Source: Mycolicibacterium aubagnense
Lineage (GTDB): Bacteria; Actinomycetota; Actinomycetes; Mycobacteriales; Mycobacteriaceae
NCBI RefSeq assembly: GCF_010730955.1
Contig: NZ_AP022577.1
Span: 5,332,001 to 5,396,000, forward strand
Reading direction: 5' to 3'
Length of the DNA stretch: 64,000 nt
Within the stretch, counting starts at the first letter, position 1; each line of letters starts with the position of its first letter. Both the position numbers and the translations under genes were made by a program. This document shows, piece after piece, positions 11,229 through 20,779 of this stretch. The notes under the pieces were generated by a model, which had not been told where the DNA came from, searched no databases, and worked only from the letters and a program-made list of their open reading frames with translations.

Positions 11229-13139
11229 ACGTTCGGTCTGCTGCGCCGCCGCCCGGGCCGACCTGGCGGTGGCGGCCCACTCCGCCCACCGGCCGGCCGC
11301 GGTGATCGGCAGGCAGTAGCCGGCCCCCGATCCGGTGCCGATATCGGTGCGGACGATCCGCACGCCGGGGGCGGCCAGCCAGCGCACGATCAGCGCCACC
11401 TCTTCGACGGGCGCCCCGCCCAGGGGCCGCTCGGATGTCAGGATCACCTGTGCCGCAGCGGATATCGCGTCGACGACGGGCATCGGCGGCACCCGCCGCG
11501 GTGCGTTGCCGGCGGCCGCCAACTGGCCGTACCGGACCACGACGAGGTGCCAGCCACCGGCGCCGTCGGGCCGGGCGGCGACCAGTTCCGGTAGCGCGGT
11601 CAGCGCCCGCAGGCGTTGCCCGCGCCACAGCCCGTCGATGACGGTTGCGGCGTGGTCCCGCAGCCGAGCCGCGGTCTCGAAGCGCCCCTCGGCGGCCAGG
11701 TTGTCGATGTGGCTCAGCGCCGTGGTGAGTACGGAATCGTCAACGCCGGCAATGTTTCTCGCGGCCCTCCCGGTGAACTCGGCATAGGCGGCCGCGCTGA
11801 TACCGCGCGGCGCCGGGCACGGCGAGAGCTCACGCTCGGGGCATTGCGGCCCATGCTGGGCTGCGCGGGCCAGCCGCGTCGTGCACGTCCGCACGCCGGT
11901 GAAGCGGGCCAGCAGCAGGGCGGCGTCGACGGCCTCGGCATGGGCCCGGAACGGGCCGACGGCACGATCGAAATCGTGTCGTCGCACCGCCGTATCTGAT
12001 TGTGGTGCCCGCACCACGGCGAACCGGGGGAACGCCTCGTCGGTGAGCACCACCCACCACCATTTGTGCGGAGCTTTGGAGCGCCGGTTGTAGGGCGGTG
12101 CGTGCGCGGCGAGCAGCCGCAGTTCGCGAACCCCGGCTTCCAGCTCGTGGGCACACTCCACGTGATCGACCCGGATGGCCAGGGACGCCATCTCTTTCAT
12201 CCGGGCGCGCGGGTCGGCGCCGGTGAAGTACTGCCGGACGCGGCGGCGCAGATCGACCGCAGTGCCGACGTAGAGCACCTCCTCGGACGGCCCGCGGAAC
12301 AGATACACGCCGGGGGAGTGCGGCAGCGCGTCGGCGAGCTTGCGGTTGCGGCGCTGCGCGCGGGTTACATCGGGGAGGTAGCCGCGCAGCTCGGCCAGCG
12401 TGTGCACGCCCTGATTGCCGATGCGCTCCAGCAGCCCGTGTAGTACGTCGACGGTGGCCCGGGCGTCGTCGAGCGCCCGGTGAGTGGGCGTGGTGGTGGC
12501 GCGGAACAGCCGGGCCAGCTCCGACAGCCGGACGCTGGGGGCCTCGTCGCGCGTCAGTACCCGCCGGGCCAGCTTGACCGTGCACAGCACCGGTGGGTTG
12601 GGCCATGGCAGCTGCGCCCGCTCGGCCGCGGCCCGCAGGAAGCCGATGTCGAACCCCGCGTTGTGGGCGACCAGCACGGCGCCGCGACAGAACTCCAGAA
12701 ACGCGGGCAGCACCGATTCGATACGCGGGGCGTCGCACACCATGGCCGTGGTGATCCCGGTCAGCTGGACGATTTGGGGCGGGATGGCGCGACCCGGGTC
12801 GATCAGGGTGGCCAGTTCGCCGATGATCTCGCCGCCGCGCACTTTGACCGCACCGATCTCGGTGATGGCGTCCCAGCCGCCGCCGGTGTCGCCCGCCCGG
12901 GCCCGGCCGCCGGTGGTCTCCAGGTCGACCACCACGAACGTGGTGTCACGCAGCAACGCCTCATCGAGATCGAAAGCCAGCTGATCGGTGGCGCTGCCGG
13001 AGCCCATGACGTGACAGTAGGGGCCGGCACCGACAAGAAATCCCATTGATGTCATTCCGTTATCGGGTAGCTGATCACCCGCGCTTTTTTGTCGGTGGAC
13101 GTCGCTAGCGTGCGCCTCAACCGACGAGAGGAACCAGAG

Positions 13140-13391
13140 ATGAAGTTCGACAACGGGCCGGTGAAGATCGACTGCGACGACTGCGCGGTGCGTGGTCCCG
13201 GCTGCGGTGACTGCGTGGTCAGTGTTTTGCTGGGCGTGCCTGAGACGTTGATGGACGACGAGCGTCGCGCGCTGGAGGTGCTGGCCGACGCCGGCCTGGC
13301 GCCGCGGCTTCGGCTGGTGCCGATCGGGCGGCCGAAGGGCGGGTTCGGCACTCAAGACGAGCCAAAGTCAAGCGCTACGGGCGTAGCGTGA
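13140..13391 (+). CDS. conserved small Cys-rich protein
   Basis: An 83-aa protein with the pattern C-x2-C-x6-C-x2-C near residues 12-26 ([14 protein letters not shown]), which could form a small zinc knuckle. An acidic helix ([15 protein letters not shown]) follows, and the tail is basic. The ATG has GAGAGGA about eight bases upstream. Similar mini-proteins precede NlpC/P60 genes in other actinobacteria (from memory). Function is unknown. It diverges from the nuclease gene and precedes the NlpC/P60 gene. Confidence 0.8.
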   Translation: MKFDNGPVKIDCDDCAVRGPGCGDCVVSVLLGVPETLMDDERRALEVLADAGLAPRLRLVPIGRPKGGFGTQDEPKSSATGVA

Positions 13392-13544
13392 CGACCCTCA
13401 CATTGTGATGCTGGTTAACGGGATCGGGGGGTCGGCTGATAGATTGGCCATTCCCGTTGGACAACGCCGATGCCGTTTCGTAACCTATTCGAGACCTCAC
13501 TGAGTTCGAAGCGGCTCGAACCCGCAGTTGAAGGACGCGAAATC

Positions 13545-14711
13545 TTGAGTCTTCACCGCACACACCGCACCATATGCGGTCTTAAACGACCAGTAGCCGG
13601 TGCGATCGCGGGGCTCACCATACTCGGCAGTGTATTCGCGAGCAACGTCCTGGCCGATCCGGCGGACGACGCCGTAGCAAAGCTCAACGAGTTGTCTCGC
13701 CAGGCGGAACAGACCACTGAGGCCATGCACTCCGCGCAGCTGGATCTGGACAAGAAGCTGGCTGCCGCGAAGGCCGCCGACACCAAGCATGAGGCCGCCG
13801 CGGCGGCTGCGGAAGCGGCCAAGAACGACCTGGCTACCTATCAGACGTCTGTCGACCAGATTGCTGCAGCGCAGTACATGGGCGGCCGGACCGACGGCAT
13901 CGACGCCATCCTGACCGCGGATTCTCCGCAGGGACTGATCGACCAGCTCTCGGTCCAGCGCGTGATGGCCAGTGAGATTTCCGCGCAGATGGCCAACTTC
14001 CACAGCGCCTCCGACTCGGCCACCAAGGCCGAGGCCGATTCGGCCAAGTCGGCGTCCGATGCCAAGACCGCCGCCGAGCAGGCCGCCGCGGTGCGTGCCG
14101 ATCTGCAGTCCAAGCAAAGCAAGCTGCAGGTGCAGATCGCCATCGTCAAGTCCCGCTACAGCGCGCTGACGCCGAGTCAGCGCGAGGCCTTGGCGGCGTT
14201 GCCGCCGGCTCCCGCCGCCGCCCCGCCGGCCCCGCTCCCGGACGGCGTGCCGCCGGCTCCTGACGCTGTGCCCCCGGCCCCCGGGCAGGATCCGTCCATC
14301 AACGCCGCGGGCCCCAACCCGCCGGTCGACGGGCTACCCGTGCCCTCGGACAATGTCGGCGGCACCGCTGCCGGCCAGATTGCGGTGCAGGCCGCACTGA
14401 CCCGCATCGGTGATCCCTACTCGTGGGGCGCGGCCGGTCCCGGCGCGTTCGACTGCTCGGGTCTGGTGATGTGGGCGTTCCAGCAGGCCGGCATCTCGCT
14501 GCCGCACTCGAGCTACGCGCAGGCGGCCGGCGGACAGCCGGTGTCGCGTGACCAGATGCAGCCCGGTGACGTGGTGAGTTATTACTCCGATGCCTCGCAC
14601 GTGGGTATCTACATCGGCGACGGCATGATGGTTCACGCCTCGACATTCGGTGTGCCCGTGCGGGTGGCGCCGGTCGACAACGCGCCGATCTACAACGTGC
14701 GTCGCTACTGA
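13545..14711 (+). CDS. secreted NlpC/P60 peptidoglycan endopeptidase (Rv2190c type)
   Basis: A 388-aa secreted hydrolase. A signal peptide (about 14-38, ending ASNVLA) is followed by an Ala-rich coiled coil at about 40-205, a Pro-rich linker at about 215-275, and a C-terminal NlpC/P60 domain. The catalytic Cys lies in FDCSGLVMWAF and the catalytic His in SDASHVGIYIGDG, so the enzyme should be active. It likely cleaves the D-Glu-mDAP bond. The TTG at 13545 is chosen because AAGGA lies nine bases upstream and the signal peptide then sits at the N-terminus; the track-first ATG at 13470 would add 25 residues. M. tuberculosis Rv2190c is 385 aa. A TAGATT box at 13440-13445 may be its -10. Confidence 0.92.
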   Translation: MSLHRTHRTICGLKRPVAGAIAGLTILGSVFASNVLADPADDAVAKLNELSRQAEQTTEAMHSAQLDLDKKLAAAKAADTKHEAAAAAAEAAKNDLATYQTSVDQIAAAQYMGGRTDGIDAILTADSPQGLIDQLSVQRVMASEISAQMANFHSASDSATKAEADSAKSASDAKTAAEQAAAVRADLQSKQSKLQVQIAIVKSRYSALTPSQREALAALPPAPAAAPPAPLPDGVPPAPDAVPPAPGQDPSINAAGPNPPVDGLPVPSDNVGGTAAGQIAVQAALTRIGDPYSWGAAGPGAFDCSGLVMWAFQQAGISLPHSSYAQAAGGQPVSRDQMQPGDVVSYYSDASHVGIYIGDGMMVHASTFGVPVRVAPVDNAPIYNVRRY

Positions 14712-15508
14712 GCCTGTCCCGCCGCATAGTCCTCGGCCTGCTGGCCGCGGAGGCGGCTGCCGGTGTCTTCGTCTTGAGCCGCGGGCGTTCGGCTGAGGTC
14801 CCGAGTGCTCCGAGGCAGCCCGAGTCACCGCCGCCGTCTGCACCGACCACTATTCGGCTGGCTGACGGCCGGACGGTCGAACTGCTGGTCCTGGACCCCG
14901 GCTCGACGCTCCCGCGCCGCATCACCGGTGAACTCGACGGCGCGGCCGGCGCAATCACCGCTTTCTGGGGCGACGACTGGCGTCGCCAGATCACCATCGT
15001 GACCACCGGCACCGACGACGAATTCCGGGCACTGGCCGGTGGCCGTGAAGAGTTCGCCGCGGCCACCACCGTCGACCGCATCGTGTTCGCTCCCGGCGCC
15101 GCCGCGATGGGCCCTGGCGCACTGCGAATCGTGTTGCGGCATGAGCTTTTCCACTACGCGTCCCGTCCCGTCACGGCCGCCGACGCGCCCTGGTGCCTCA
15201 CCGAGGGCGTCGCGGACTACGTGAGCCGCCCGCGCACCCCGCGACCCGCGCCCGCCGATATGGCGGTCCTGCCCAGCAACGCCGACTTCCAGGTCACCGG
15301 ACCGGCGTTGTCGTTGGCCTATGACCGCGCCTGGTGGTTCGCCCGGTTCGTCGGCGCCCAGTTCGGCGATCCGGTCCTGCGTCGGTTGTATCTGACCGCG
15401 TGCGGCATCGGGCACCCCGACCTCGACACCGCGCTGGTCGACACCCTCGGCCTCGGACGCGACGCGACGACCGCTGCGTGGCAGCGGTGGCTCGCGGCCC
15501 GGGGCTGA
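14708..15508 (+). CDS. membrane-anchored HExxH metalloprotease-like protein (Rv2189c type)
   Basis: The C-terminal part holds HELFH followed by EGVADY, the HExxH...E signature of zinc gluzincin peptidases. Hydrolytic activity is inferred. The first ATG/GTG/TTG in this frame is TTG 14774 (244 aa), but an apparent signal anchor (RRIVLGLLAAEAAAGVFVLS) is encoded just before it. Upstream there is an in-frame stop at 14567-14569 and no standard start codon between. I therefore give CTG 14708 as start (266 aa), which overlaps the previous stop as CTGA; CTG 14714 is equally possible. The upstream neighbour is a cell-wall hydrolase, so a role at the cell surface fits. Confidence 0.7.
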   Translation: MSLSRRIVLGLLAAEAAAGVFVLSRGRSAEVPSAPRQPESPPPSAPTTIRLADGRTVELLVLDPGSTLPRRITGELDGAAGAITAFWGDDWRRQITIVTTGTDDEFRALAGGREEFAAATTVDRIVFAPGAAAMGPGALRIVLRHELFHYASRPVTAADAPWCLTEGVADYVSRPRTPRPAPADMAVLPSNADFQVTGPALSLAYDRAWWFARFVGAQFGDPVLRRLYLTACGIGHPDLDTALVDTLGLGRDATTAAWQRWLAARG

Positions 15509-15513
15509 CGCGA

Positions 15514-15519
15514 TAGCCT
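15514..15519 (+). promoter_or_regulatory. -10 element of pimB', likely leaderless
   Basis: TAGCCT lies seven bases before the ATG at 15527, with no Shine-Dalgarno sequence between. Confidence 0.45.
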
Positions 15520-15526
15520 GACCGCG

Positions 15527-16693
15527 ATGTCTTCCCCGTCGCTTCGCTCGCCCAGGACGTCCCGGGTTCTGCTGCTGACCAACGATTTTCCGCCACGCCG
15601 CGGCGGCATCCAGTCGTATCTGGAAAACCTCGTGGGCGAATTGCTCGGCCGCGGGTCACACGAGCTGACGGTCTACGCGCCGAAATGGAAGGGCGCCGCG
15701 GAGTACGACCGGGCCGCGGCAGCCGCCGGATACGAGGTGGTCCGTCATCCGACGACGCTGATGGTGCCCGAACCGACAGTCGCGCTGCGGATGCGCCGAC
15801 TCATCGCCGAGCACGATATCGACACCGTGTGGTTCGGCGCGGCGGCGCCGCTGGCGCTGCTGGCGCCGCTGGCGCGCGATGCCGGAGCGAGCCGGGTGGT
15901 GGCCAGTACGCACGGTCACGAGGTGGGTTGGTCGATGCTGCCCGTCGCGCGAAACGCGTTGCGCCACATCGGGAACAACACCGACGTGGTGACGTTCGTC
16001 AGCTACTACACACGCAACCGGTTCGCCGCGGCATTCGGGCCGAACGCGGCACTGGAATACCTGTCGCCGGGGGTGGACGTGAACCGCTTCGTCCCCGACG
16101 AAGTGGCCCGGGCCGAGCTGCGGGCGCGCTATGGGCTGGGCCGGCGGCCGGTCATCGTGTGCTTGTCGCGCCTGGTGCCGCGCAAGGGGCAGGACATGCT
16201 GATCCGGGCACTGCCCACGATTCGGCAGCGGATCGACGGTGCCGCGCTGGTGATCGTCGGCAACGGGCCCTACCGCGACGATCTGCAGAAGCTGGCACAG
16301 CGCTACGACGTCTCCGACCATGTGGTGTTCACCGGCGGCGTGCCCGGCGACGAACTACCGGCGCACCACGCGATGGCCGACGTCTTCGCCATGCCGTGTC
16401 GCACGCGGGGGAACGGGCTCGACGTCGAGGGACTGGGCATCGTCTTCCTCGAGGCGTCGGCCTGTGGGGTGCCGGTGGTCGCCGGTAACTCCGGTGGCGC
16501 GCCGGAAACCGTCGTGGCAGGCAAGACCGGCCACGTGGTCGACGGCCGCGACGTGGCCGCGATCGCCGCGGCTGTCGTCGACATCCTGGCCGACCCCGAC
16601 CGTGCCGCCGCGATGGGTGCCGCCGGCCGTCAGTTCGTCGTCGACAACTGGCAGTGGAAGCTCAAGGGCGAGCGGCTCGCGGAGCTTCTGTAG
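15527..16693 (+). CDS. pimB: GDP-mannose-dependent PIM mannosyltransferase PimB'
   Basis: A 388-aa GT4 glycosyltransferase that adds the second mannose to phosphatidylinositol monomannoside at the inner face of the membrane (Rv2188c family). The N-terminal Rossmann lobe begins VLLLTNDFPPRRGGIQSY. The C-terminal lobe carries SRLVPRKGQD and the EGLGIVFLE (E-x7-E) donor-binding motif. The first ten or so residues (PSLRSPRTS) are encoded by a copy of the dispersed GC repeat; M. tuberculosis PimB' lacks them and starts MSRVLL. The stop codon abuts the fadD15 stop with no base between. Confidence 0.95.
   Translation: MSSPSLRSPRTSRVLLLTNDFPPRRGGIQSYLENLVGELLGRGSHELTVYAPKWKGAAEYDRAAAAAGYEVVRHPTTLMVPEPTVALRMRRLIAEHDIDTVWFGAAAPLALLAPLARDAGASRVVASTHGHEVGWSMLPVARNALRHIGNNTDVVTFVSYYTRNRFAAAFGPNAALEYLSPGVDVNRFVPDEVARAELRARYGLGRRPVIVCLSRLVPRKGQDMLIRALPTIRQRIDGAALVIVGNGPYRDDLQKLAQRYDVSDHVVFTGGVPGDELPAHHAMADVFAMPCRTRGNGLDVEGLGIVFLEASACGVPVVAGNSGGAPETVVAGKTGHVVDGRDVAAIAAAVVDILADPDRAAAMGAAGRQFVVDNWQWKLKGERLAELL
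15534..15553. repeat. dispersed GC repeat, copy in pimB' 5' end
   Basis: CCCCGTCGCTTCGCTCGCCC is the complement of the core GGCGAGCGAAGCGACGGG. It encodes residues of the N-terminal extension of PimB'. Other copies lie at 32913-32990, 55587-55668 and 59257-59275. Confidence 0.75.
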
Positions 16694-18481
16694 CTAGCTG
16701 TACAGCGCCGCGATCTCGGCCGCGAACTTTTCGGCGACGACCTTGCGCTTGACCTTGAGCGTCGGCGTCAGCTCACCGGTGTCCTCGGTGAAATCGACCG
16801 GCAGGATCTGGAACTTCCGGATGGCCTCGGCCTTGGAGACGGTCTGGTTGGCGTCGTCGACGGCCTTCTGGATCTCGGCGACCAGCGCCGGGTCCGCGGC
16901 CAGGTCACCGACCGACGCGCCGGTGTCCTTGCCGTTGCGCTGCTTCCAGCCCTCGAACGCTTCGGGGTCGATGGTGATCAGGGCAGCGATGAACGGCTCC
17001 TGATCGCCCACGCACATGGCCTGGCTGATCAACGGGTGCGCGCGCATGACGTCTTCCAGCGGGGCCGGGGCGACGTTCTTGCCGCCGGCGGTCACGATGA
17101 TCTCCTTCTTGCGCCCGACGATCGACAGGTAACCGTCGTCATCGATGGCGCCGAGGTCACCGGTGTGGAACCACCCGTCGGTGAAGGCCTCATCGGTTGC
17201 GGTCGGGTTGTTCCAGTAGCCGCTGAACACGACGCCACCCGACAGCATCAACTCGCCGTCGGCGGCGATGCGCATGCTGTTGCCGGGCACCAGCTTGCCC
17301 ACGGTGCCGACCTTCAACTCGCCGATCCGGTTGACCGTGATGGCCGCGCTGCTCTCGGTCAGGCCATAGCCCTCGTAGATGGTGACGCCGACGCCGCGGT
17401 AGAAGTGGCCGAGGCGGGCGCCGAGCGGGGCGCCGCCGGAGATGGCACCGACGCAGTTGCCGCCGAGGGCGGCTCTCAGCTTGCCGTACACCAGTTTGTC
17501 GAACACCGTGTGCTTGAGGGCCAGGAGCAGCCCGGGGCCGCCGGTATCTTGCGCCTTACTCCACTCGATGGCGGTATCGGCGGCGATCTGGAAGATCTTG
17601 CCCTTGCCGTCGTTGCGGGCGTTCTGCTCGGCGGTGTTGTAGACCTTCTCGAACACGCGGGGCACCGACACCACCAGAGTCGGTTTGAACACCCCGAGGA
17701 TCGGCACCAGGTTCTTGATGTCGCTGGTGAAGCCGAGCGTCACCTGGTTGCTGAAACCGGCCACCGCGACGGCGCGGGCCAGCACGTGCGCCAGCGGCAG
17801 GAACACCAGCAGCTTCTGGCCCTTGGCCAGCAGGTCGGGGAAGCAGGCCTTGACGCCCCGCAGCTCGGAAAGCAGATTGGCGTGGGTCAGCTGGCAGCCC
17901 TTGGGACGGCCGGTGGTGCCGGAGGTGTAGATCAGGGTGGCCGGGTCGCTCGACTTGATGGCGGCCAGGCGGGCGTCCAGCTCGGCGCGGTCCACGCCGG
18001 CGCCGGCAGCGGCCAGCTGATCGAGCGCGCCGCCGTCGATCACCAGGACCTCGTTCAGCGCGGGCACCTCGGCGCGGATGGACTCGATCTTGGCGGCGTG
18101 GGAGTCGGCCTCGGCGAACGCCAGCACGGCGCCGGAGTCGGCCAGCACGTGCCGGATCTGATCGGCGGCGGAGGTCTCATAGATGGGTACCGTCACCGCG
18201 CCGATCGACAGGATGGCGAAGTCGATGATCGGCCACTCGTAGCGGGTCGCCGACAACAGCACCACCCGGTCGCCGGGCTTGACGCCCTTGGCGATCAGGC
18301 CGAGGGCGGTGGCCCGCACCTGGGCCGCGACGTCGGCGCTGGTCACGTCGGTCCAGGTGTCTCCGACCAGGCGCTGGATGGCTACGTGGTTGGGGTCGCC
18401 GCGCTCGAGGGAGTACACCGGGGCGACGACGTTGTCGTATTCGCCGACGGTGAACGATGCGGGAACGCTGAACTCACGCAC
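16694..18481 (-). CDS. fadD15: long-chain fatty acid-CoA ligase FadD15
   Basis: A 595-aa adenylate-forming acyl-CoA synthetase that activates fatty acids with ATP and CoA. Motifs in order: the P-loop-like [11 protein letters not shown] near residue 183, the A5 motif GYGLTE, TGD, and the C-terminal hinge and catalytic region [17 protein letters not shown]. The GTG giving [10 protein letters not shown] is used because it matches the family start; the ORF extends 22 residues upstream but reads through a promoter-like region. It is close to M. tuberculosis FadD15 (about 600 aa). The gene diverges from the SRPBCC gene and converges, with zero gap, on pimB'. Confidence 0.95.
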   Translation of the reverse strand: MREFSVPASFTVGEYDNVVAPVYSLERGDPNHVAIQRLVGDTWTDVTSADVAAQVRATALGLIAKGVKPGDRVVLLSATRYEWPIIDFAILSIGAVTVPIYETSAADQIRHVLADSGAVLAFAEADSHAAKIESIRAEVPALNEVLVIDGGALDQLAAAGAGVDRAELDARLAAIKSSDPATLIYTSGTTGRPKGCQLTHANLLSELRGVKACFPDLLAKGQKLLVFLPLAHVLARAVAVAGFSNQVTLGFTSDIKNLVPILGVFKPTLVVSVPRVFEKVYNTAEQNARNDGKGKIFQIAADTAIEWSKAQDTGGPGLLLALKHTVFDKLVYGKLRAALGGNCVGAISGGAPLGARLGHFYRGVGVTIYEGYGLTESSAAITVNRIGELKVGTVGKLVPGNSMRIAADGELMLSGGVVFSGYWNNPTATDEAFTDGWFHTGDLGAIDDDGYLSIVGRKKEIIVTAGGKNVAPAPLEDVMRAHPLISQAMCVGDQEPFIAALITIDPEAFEGWKQRNGKDTGASVGDLAADPALVAEIQKAVDDANQTVSKAEAIRKFQILPVDFTEDTGELTPTLKVKRKVVAEKFAAEIAALYS

Positions 18482-18585
18482 GGTGTGGCCTTTCGGGTCA
18501 GAGCAAAGCAGTACTGGCAGCAGTGCCGCGACAGCAATGCCGTGCACAGCGTAGTCGGGTGCTTCGTCACACTGCGGAGGCGTAT

Positions 18586-18990
18586 GTGAAGCTGGTGGGG
18601 ATGAACAGCATCCAGATCGCCGACGAGACCTTCGTGTGCGCCGACCCCGCCGCTGTCGGTGCCGCCGTGGCGAACCCGAGCAGCTGGCGGCGATGGTGGC
18701 CGGACCTCACGCTGACGGTCATCGAAGACCGCGGTCCGGCGGGCCAGCGGTGGACGGTCACCGGCGCGCTGACCGGGACCATGGAGGTCTGGCTGGAGGC
18801 CGTCATGGACGGTGTGGTGCTGCATTACTTCCTGCACGCCGAGCCGACGGGTGTGACGGGCGCGGCGCTGGCGGAGCTGAACCTGGCGGAGCTCAACCAT
18901 CGGCGCCGGGTGGCCGGTAAGGACATGGCTTTCGAGATCAAGAACGATCTCGAGCGGACCCGCCCGGTGGGCGTGTCCCGGTTGGCCTGA
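18586..18990 (+). CDS. SRPBCC-like protein (Rv2186c type)
   Basis: A 134-aa protein with the Trp-rich N-terminus and beta-rich pattern of the START/SRPBCC fold ([20 protein letters not shown]). Such proteins bind hydrophobic ligands. GTG 18586 is preceded by GGAGG at 18576-18580 and is preferred; ATG 18601 would give 129 aa, the annotated length in M. tuberculosis. The next gene is also SRPBCC-like, suggesting an old duplication. Ligand unknown. Confidence 0.8.
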   Translation: MKLVGMNSIQIADETFVCADPAAVGAAVANPSSWRRWWPDLTLTVIEDRGPAGQRWTVTGALTGTMEVWLEAVMDGVVLHYFLHAEPTGVTGAALAELNLAELNHRRRVAGKDMAFEIKNDLERTRPVGVSRLA

Positions 18991-19095
18991 GGCCCGCATC
19001 GCCCCGCCAGGGCTGGGCGCTGGCGGTACATTGGGAGCTCGGCAGACGGGCGTCCGACGCCTGTGCCGGCATCGTTAACTCGGGGAAGTGGACAC

Positions 19096-19533
19096 GTGGC
19101 GGACAAGACTGCGCAGACCATCTACATCGACGCCGACCCGGCGACTGTGATGGACGTTATCGCCGACATCGGCTCATATCCCGACTGGGTTGCCGAGTAC
19201 CCGGAGACCGAGGTCCTCGACATCTACCCCGACGGGAACCCCAAGACGGCCCGCATGGTCCTCGACGCCACGGTGCTCAAGGACACCATGGTGTTCACCT
19301 ACCAGTGGCCCGCCGACCGCGAGTCGGTGAGCTGGTCCCTGGTATCCAGCACTCTGCTGAGGGCCCTCGAAGGCACATACCGATTGTCGCCCAAGGGTTC
19401 TGGCACCGAGGTGACATATGAACTGTCGGTCGATCTGGTGATTCCGATGATCGGATTGCTCAAGCGCAAGGCCGAGCGGCGGCTGACCGACACGGCGCTC
19501 AAGGATCTGAAGAAGCGAGTCGAGTCTGAGTGA
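19096..19533 (+). CDS. polyketide cyclase/START-like protein (TB16.3, Rv2185c type)
   Basis: A 145-aa SRPBCC-superfamily protein nearly identical in layout to M. tuberculosis TB16.3: MADKTAQTIYIDADP at the start, IADIGSYPDWVAEY, and KGSGTEVTYELSVDL. The fold has a hydrophobic cavity; the ligand is unknown. GTG start with GGGGAAG seven bases upstream. A TACATT box at 19027-19032 may be the -10. The ArsA-like ATPase gene begins before its stop codon, so the two are coupled. Confidence 0.9.
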   Translation: MADKTAQTIYIDADPATVMDVIADIGSYPDWVAEYPETEVLDIYPDGNPKTARMVLDATVLKDTMVFTYQWPADRESVSWSLVSSTLLRALEGTYRLSPKGSGTEVTYELSVDLVIPMIGLLKRKAERRLTDTALKDLKKRVESE

Positions 19534-20779
19534 GGCGGACCCTGCTGGGCGTGCCAGGATCAGTCTGTTCGTCGGTAAGGGTGGAGTAGGGAAATCGACG
19601 GTGGCCACGGCCACCGCGGTACGTGATGCCCGGGCCGGGCAGCGCGTGCTGATCGTCTCGACGGACCAGGCGCATTCCACCGGTGACGTGCTCGGTGCGG
19701 ACGTCCCGCCGACCGGCTTGCGAGTGCCTACGCAGGTGCCCGTCGACGACGGCGCCGGCGTCGTCGTCGACGCCCTGGCGCTCGACACCCTCGCGCTGCT
19801 GGAGGCGCGGTGGCGTGAGGTGGCTGCGGTGCTGGTCGCGCGTTTCCCGGAATCCGACGTGGGAGATGTTGCACCGGAAGAACTTTCGGCACTGCCGGGA
19901 ATCCAGGAGGTGCTGGGGCTGCACGAGGTTGCAGAGTTGGCGGCATCGGGTGACTGGGACCACGTGATCGTCGACTGTGCTTCGACCGCCGACGCGATGC
20001 GGATGTTGACGCTGCCCGGGGCATTCGCGCTGTACCTGGAGAAGGCCTGGCCACGGCACCGGCGGCTGTCGGTAGGTCTGGCCGACGCGAAGGCGATCGC
20101 CATGGGCGCGTTGGTCGAGCGGCTGGCCGCTGCCACCGAGGCGCTGGGCGAGCTGCTGGACCAGCCGGACGTCACCGCGCATCTGGTGCTCACCCCGGAA
20201 CGGGTGGTGGTGGCCGAGGCGGTGCGGACGCTGGCGTCGCTCACCTTGATGGGCGTGCATGTGTCCGAGCTGATCGTGAATCAGGTTCTGATCCAAGACG
20301 ATTCGTACGAGTATGTGAACCTGCCGGCACACCCGGCCTTCGACTGGTACGCCGAGCGCATCGCCGAGCAGCGCAGCATGCTCAGCGATCTGGACGCCGC
20401 CGTCGGCGATGTGCGGCTGGTGCTGGTGCCGCACCTGGCCGGTGAGCCCATCGGGCCGAAGGCGCTGGCGGAGCTGCTGGAGGCGTCACGGCTGCGCCAC
20501 GGTGCCCCGCCACCCGCCCCGCCGCGCCCCATCGTCGACCGCGAATCGGGCTCAGGATTGGCCGCCGTCTACCGGCTGCGGATAGAATTGCCGCAAATCG
20601 ACCCGGAGTCCCTGACTCTGGGCCGCGTCGACGATGACCTGATCATCGGCTCGGGCGGCACCCGGCGCCGGGTCCCGTTGGCATCTGTCCTACGCCGTTG
20701 CATTGTGACCGGCGCGTCATTGCGTGGCTGCGAACTGACTGTCCGTTTTCGCCCTGACCCGGAGGTGTGGCCCACGTGA
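19526..20779 (+). CDS. ArsA/GET3-like ATPase (Rv2184c type), non-AUG start
   Basis: A 417-aa ATPase with a deviant Walker A motif, KGGVGKS, at residues 18-24, and switch-like VDCASTADA further on. It is related to the ArsA/GET3 family; cargo unknown. The first ATG/GTG/TTG in frame is GTG 19601, which lies after the Walker motif and would destroy the protein. The frame is open back to a TGA at 19508-19510 and contains no standard start before the motif. CTG 19526 (CTGAGTGA, overlapping the TB16.3 stop) is the best candidate; ATC 19559 is another. M. tuberculosis Rv2184c (379 aa) has the same RISLFVGKGGVGKST N-terminus. Confidence 0.85.
   Translation: MSEADPAGRARISLFVGKGGVGKSTVATATAVRDARAGQRVLIVSTDQAHSTGDVLGADVPPTGLRVPTQVPVDDGAGVVVDALALDTLALLEARWREVAAVLVARFPESDVGDVAPEELSALPGIQEVLGLHEVAELAASGDWDHVIVDCASTADAMRMLTLPGAFALYLEKAWPRHRRLSVGLADAKAIAMGALVERLAAATEALGELLDQPDVTAHLVLTPERVVVAEAVRTLASLTLMGVHVSELIVNQVLIQDDSYEYVNLPAHPAFDWYAERIAEQRSMLSDLDAAVGDVRLVLVPHLAGEPIGPKALAELLEASRLRHGAPPPAPPRPIVDRESGSGLAAVYRLRIELPQIDPESLTLGRVDDDLIIGSGGTRRRVPLASVLRRCIVTGASLRGCELTVRFRPDPEVWPT

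Noticed and set aside
17036..18589. 517-aa open frame antisense to fadD15
   Set aside because: It mirrors the codon bias of fadD15 and encodes a His/Gly/Arg/Asp-rich sequence with no domain. Similar long antisense frames at 5781-7295 (qcrB), 47875-50199 (pbpB/murE) and 28775-30463 (ATPase) are shadows of high GC content.
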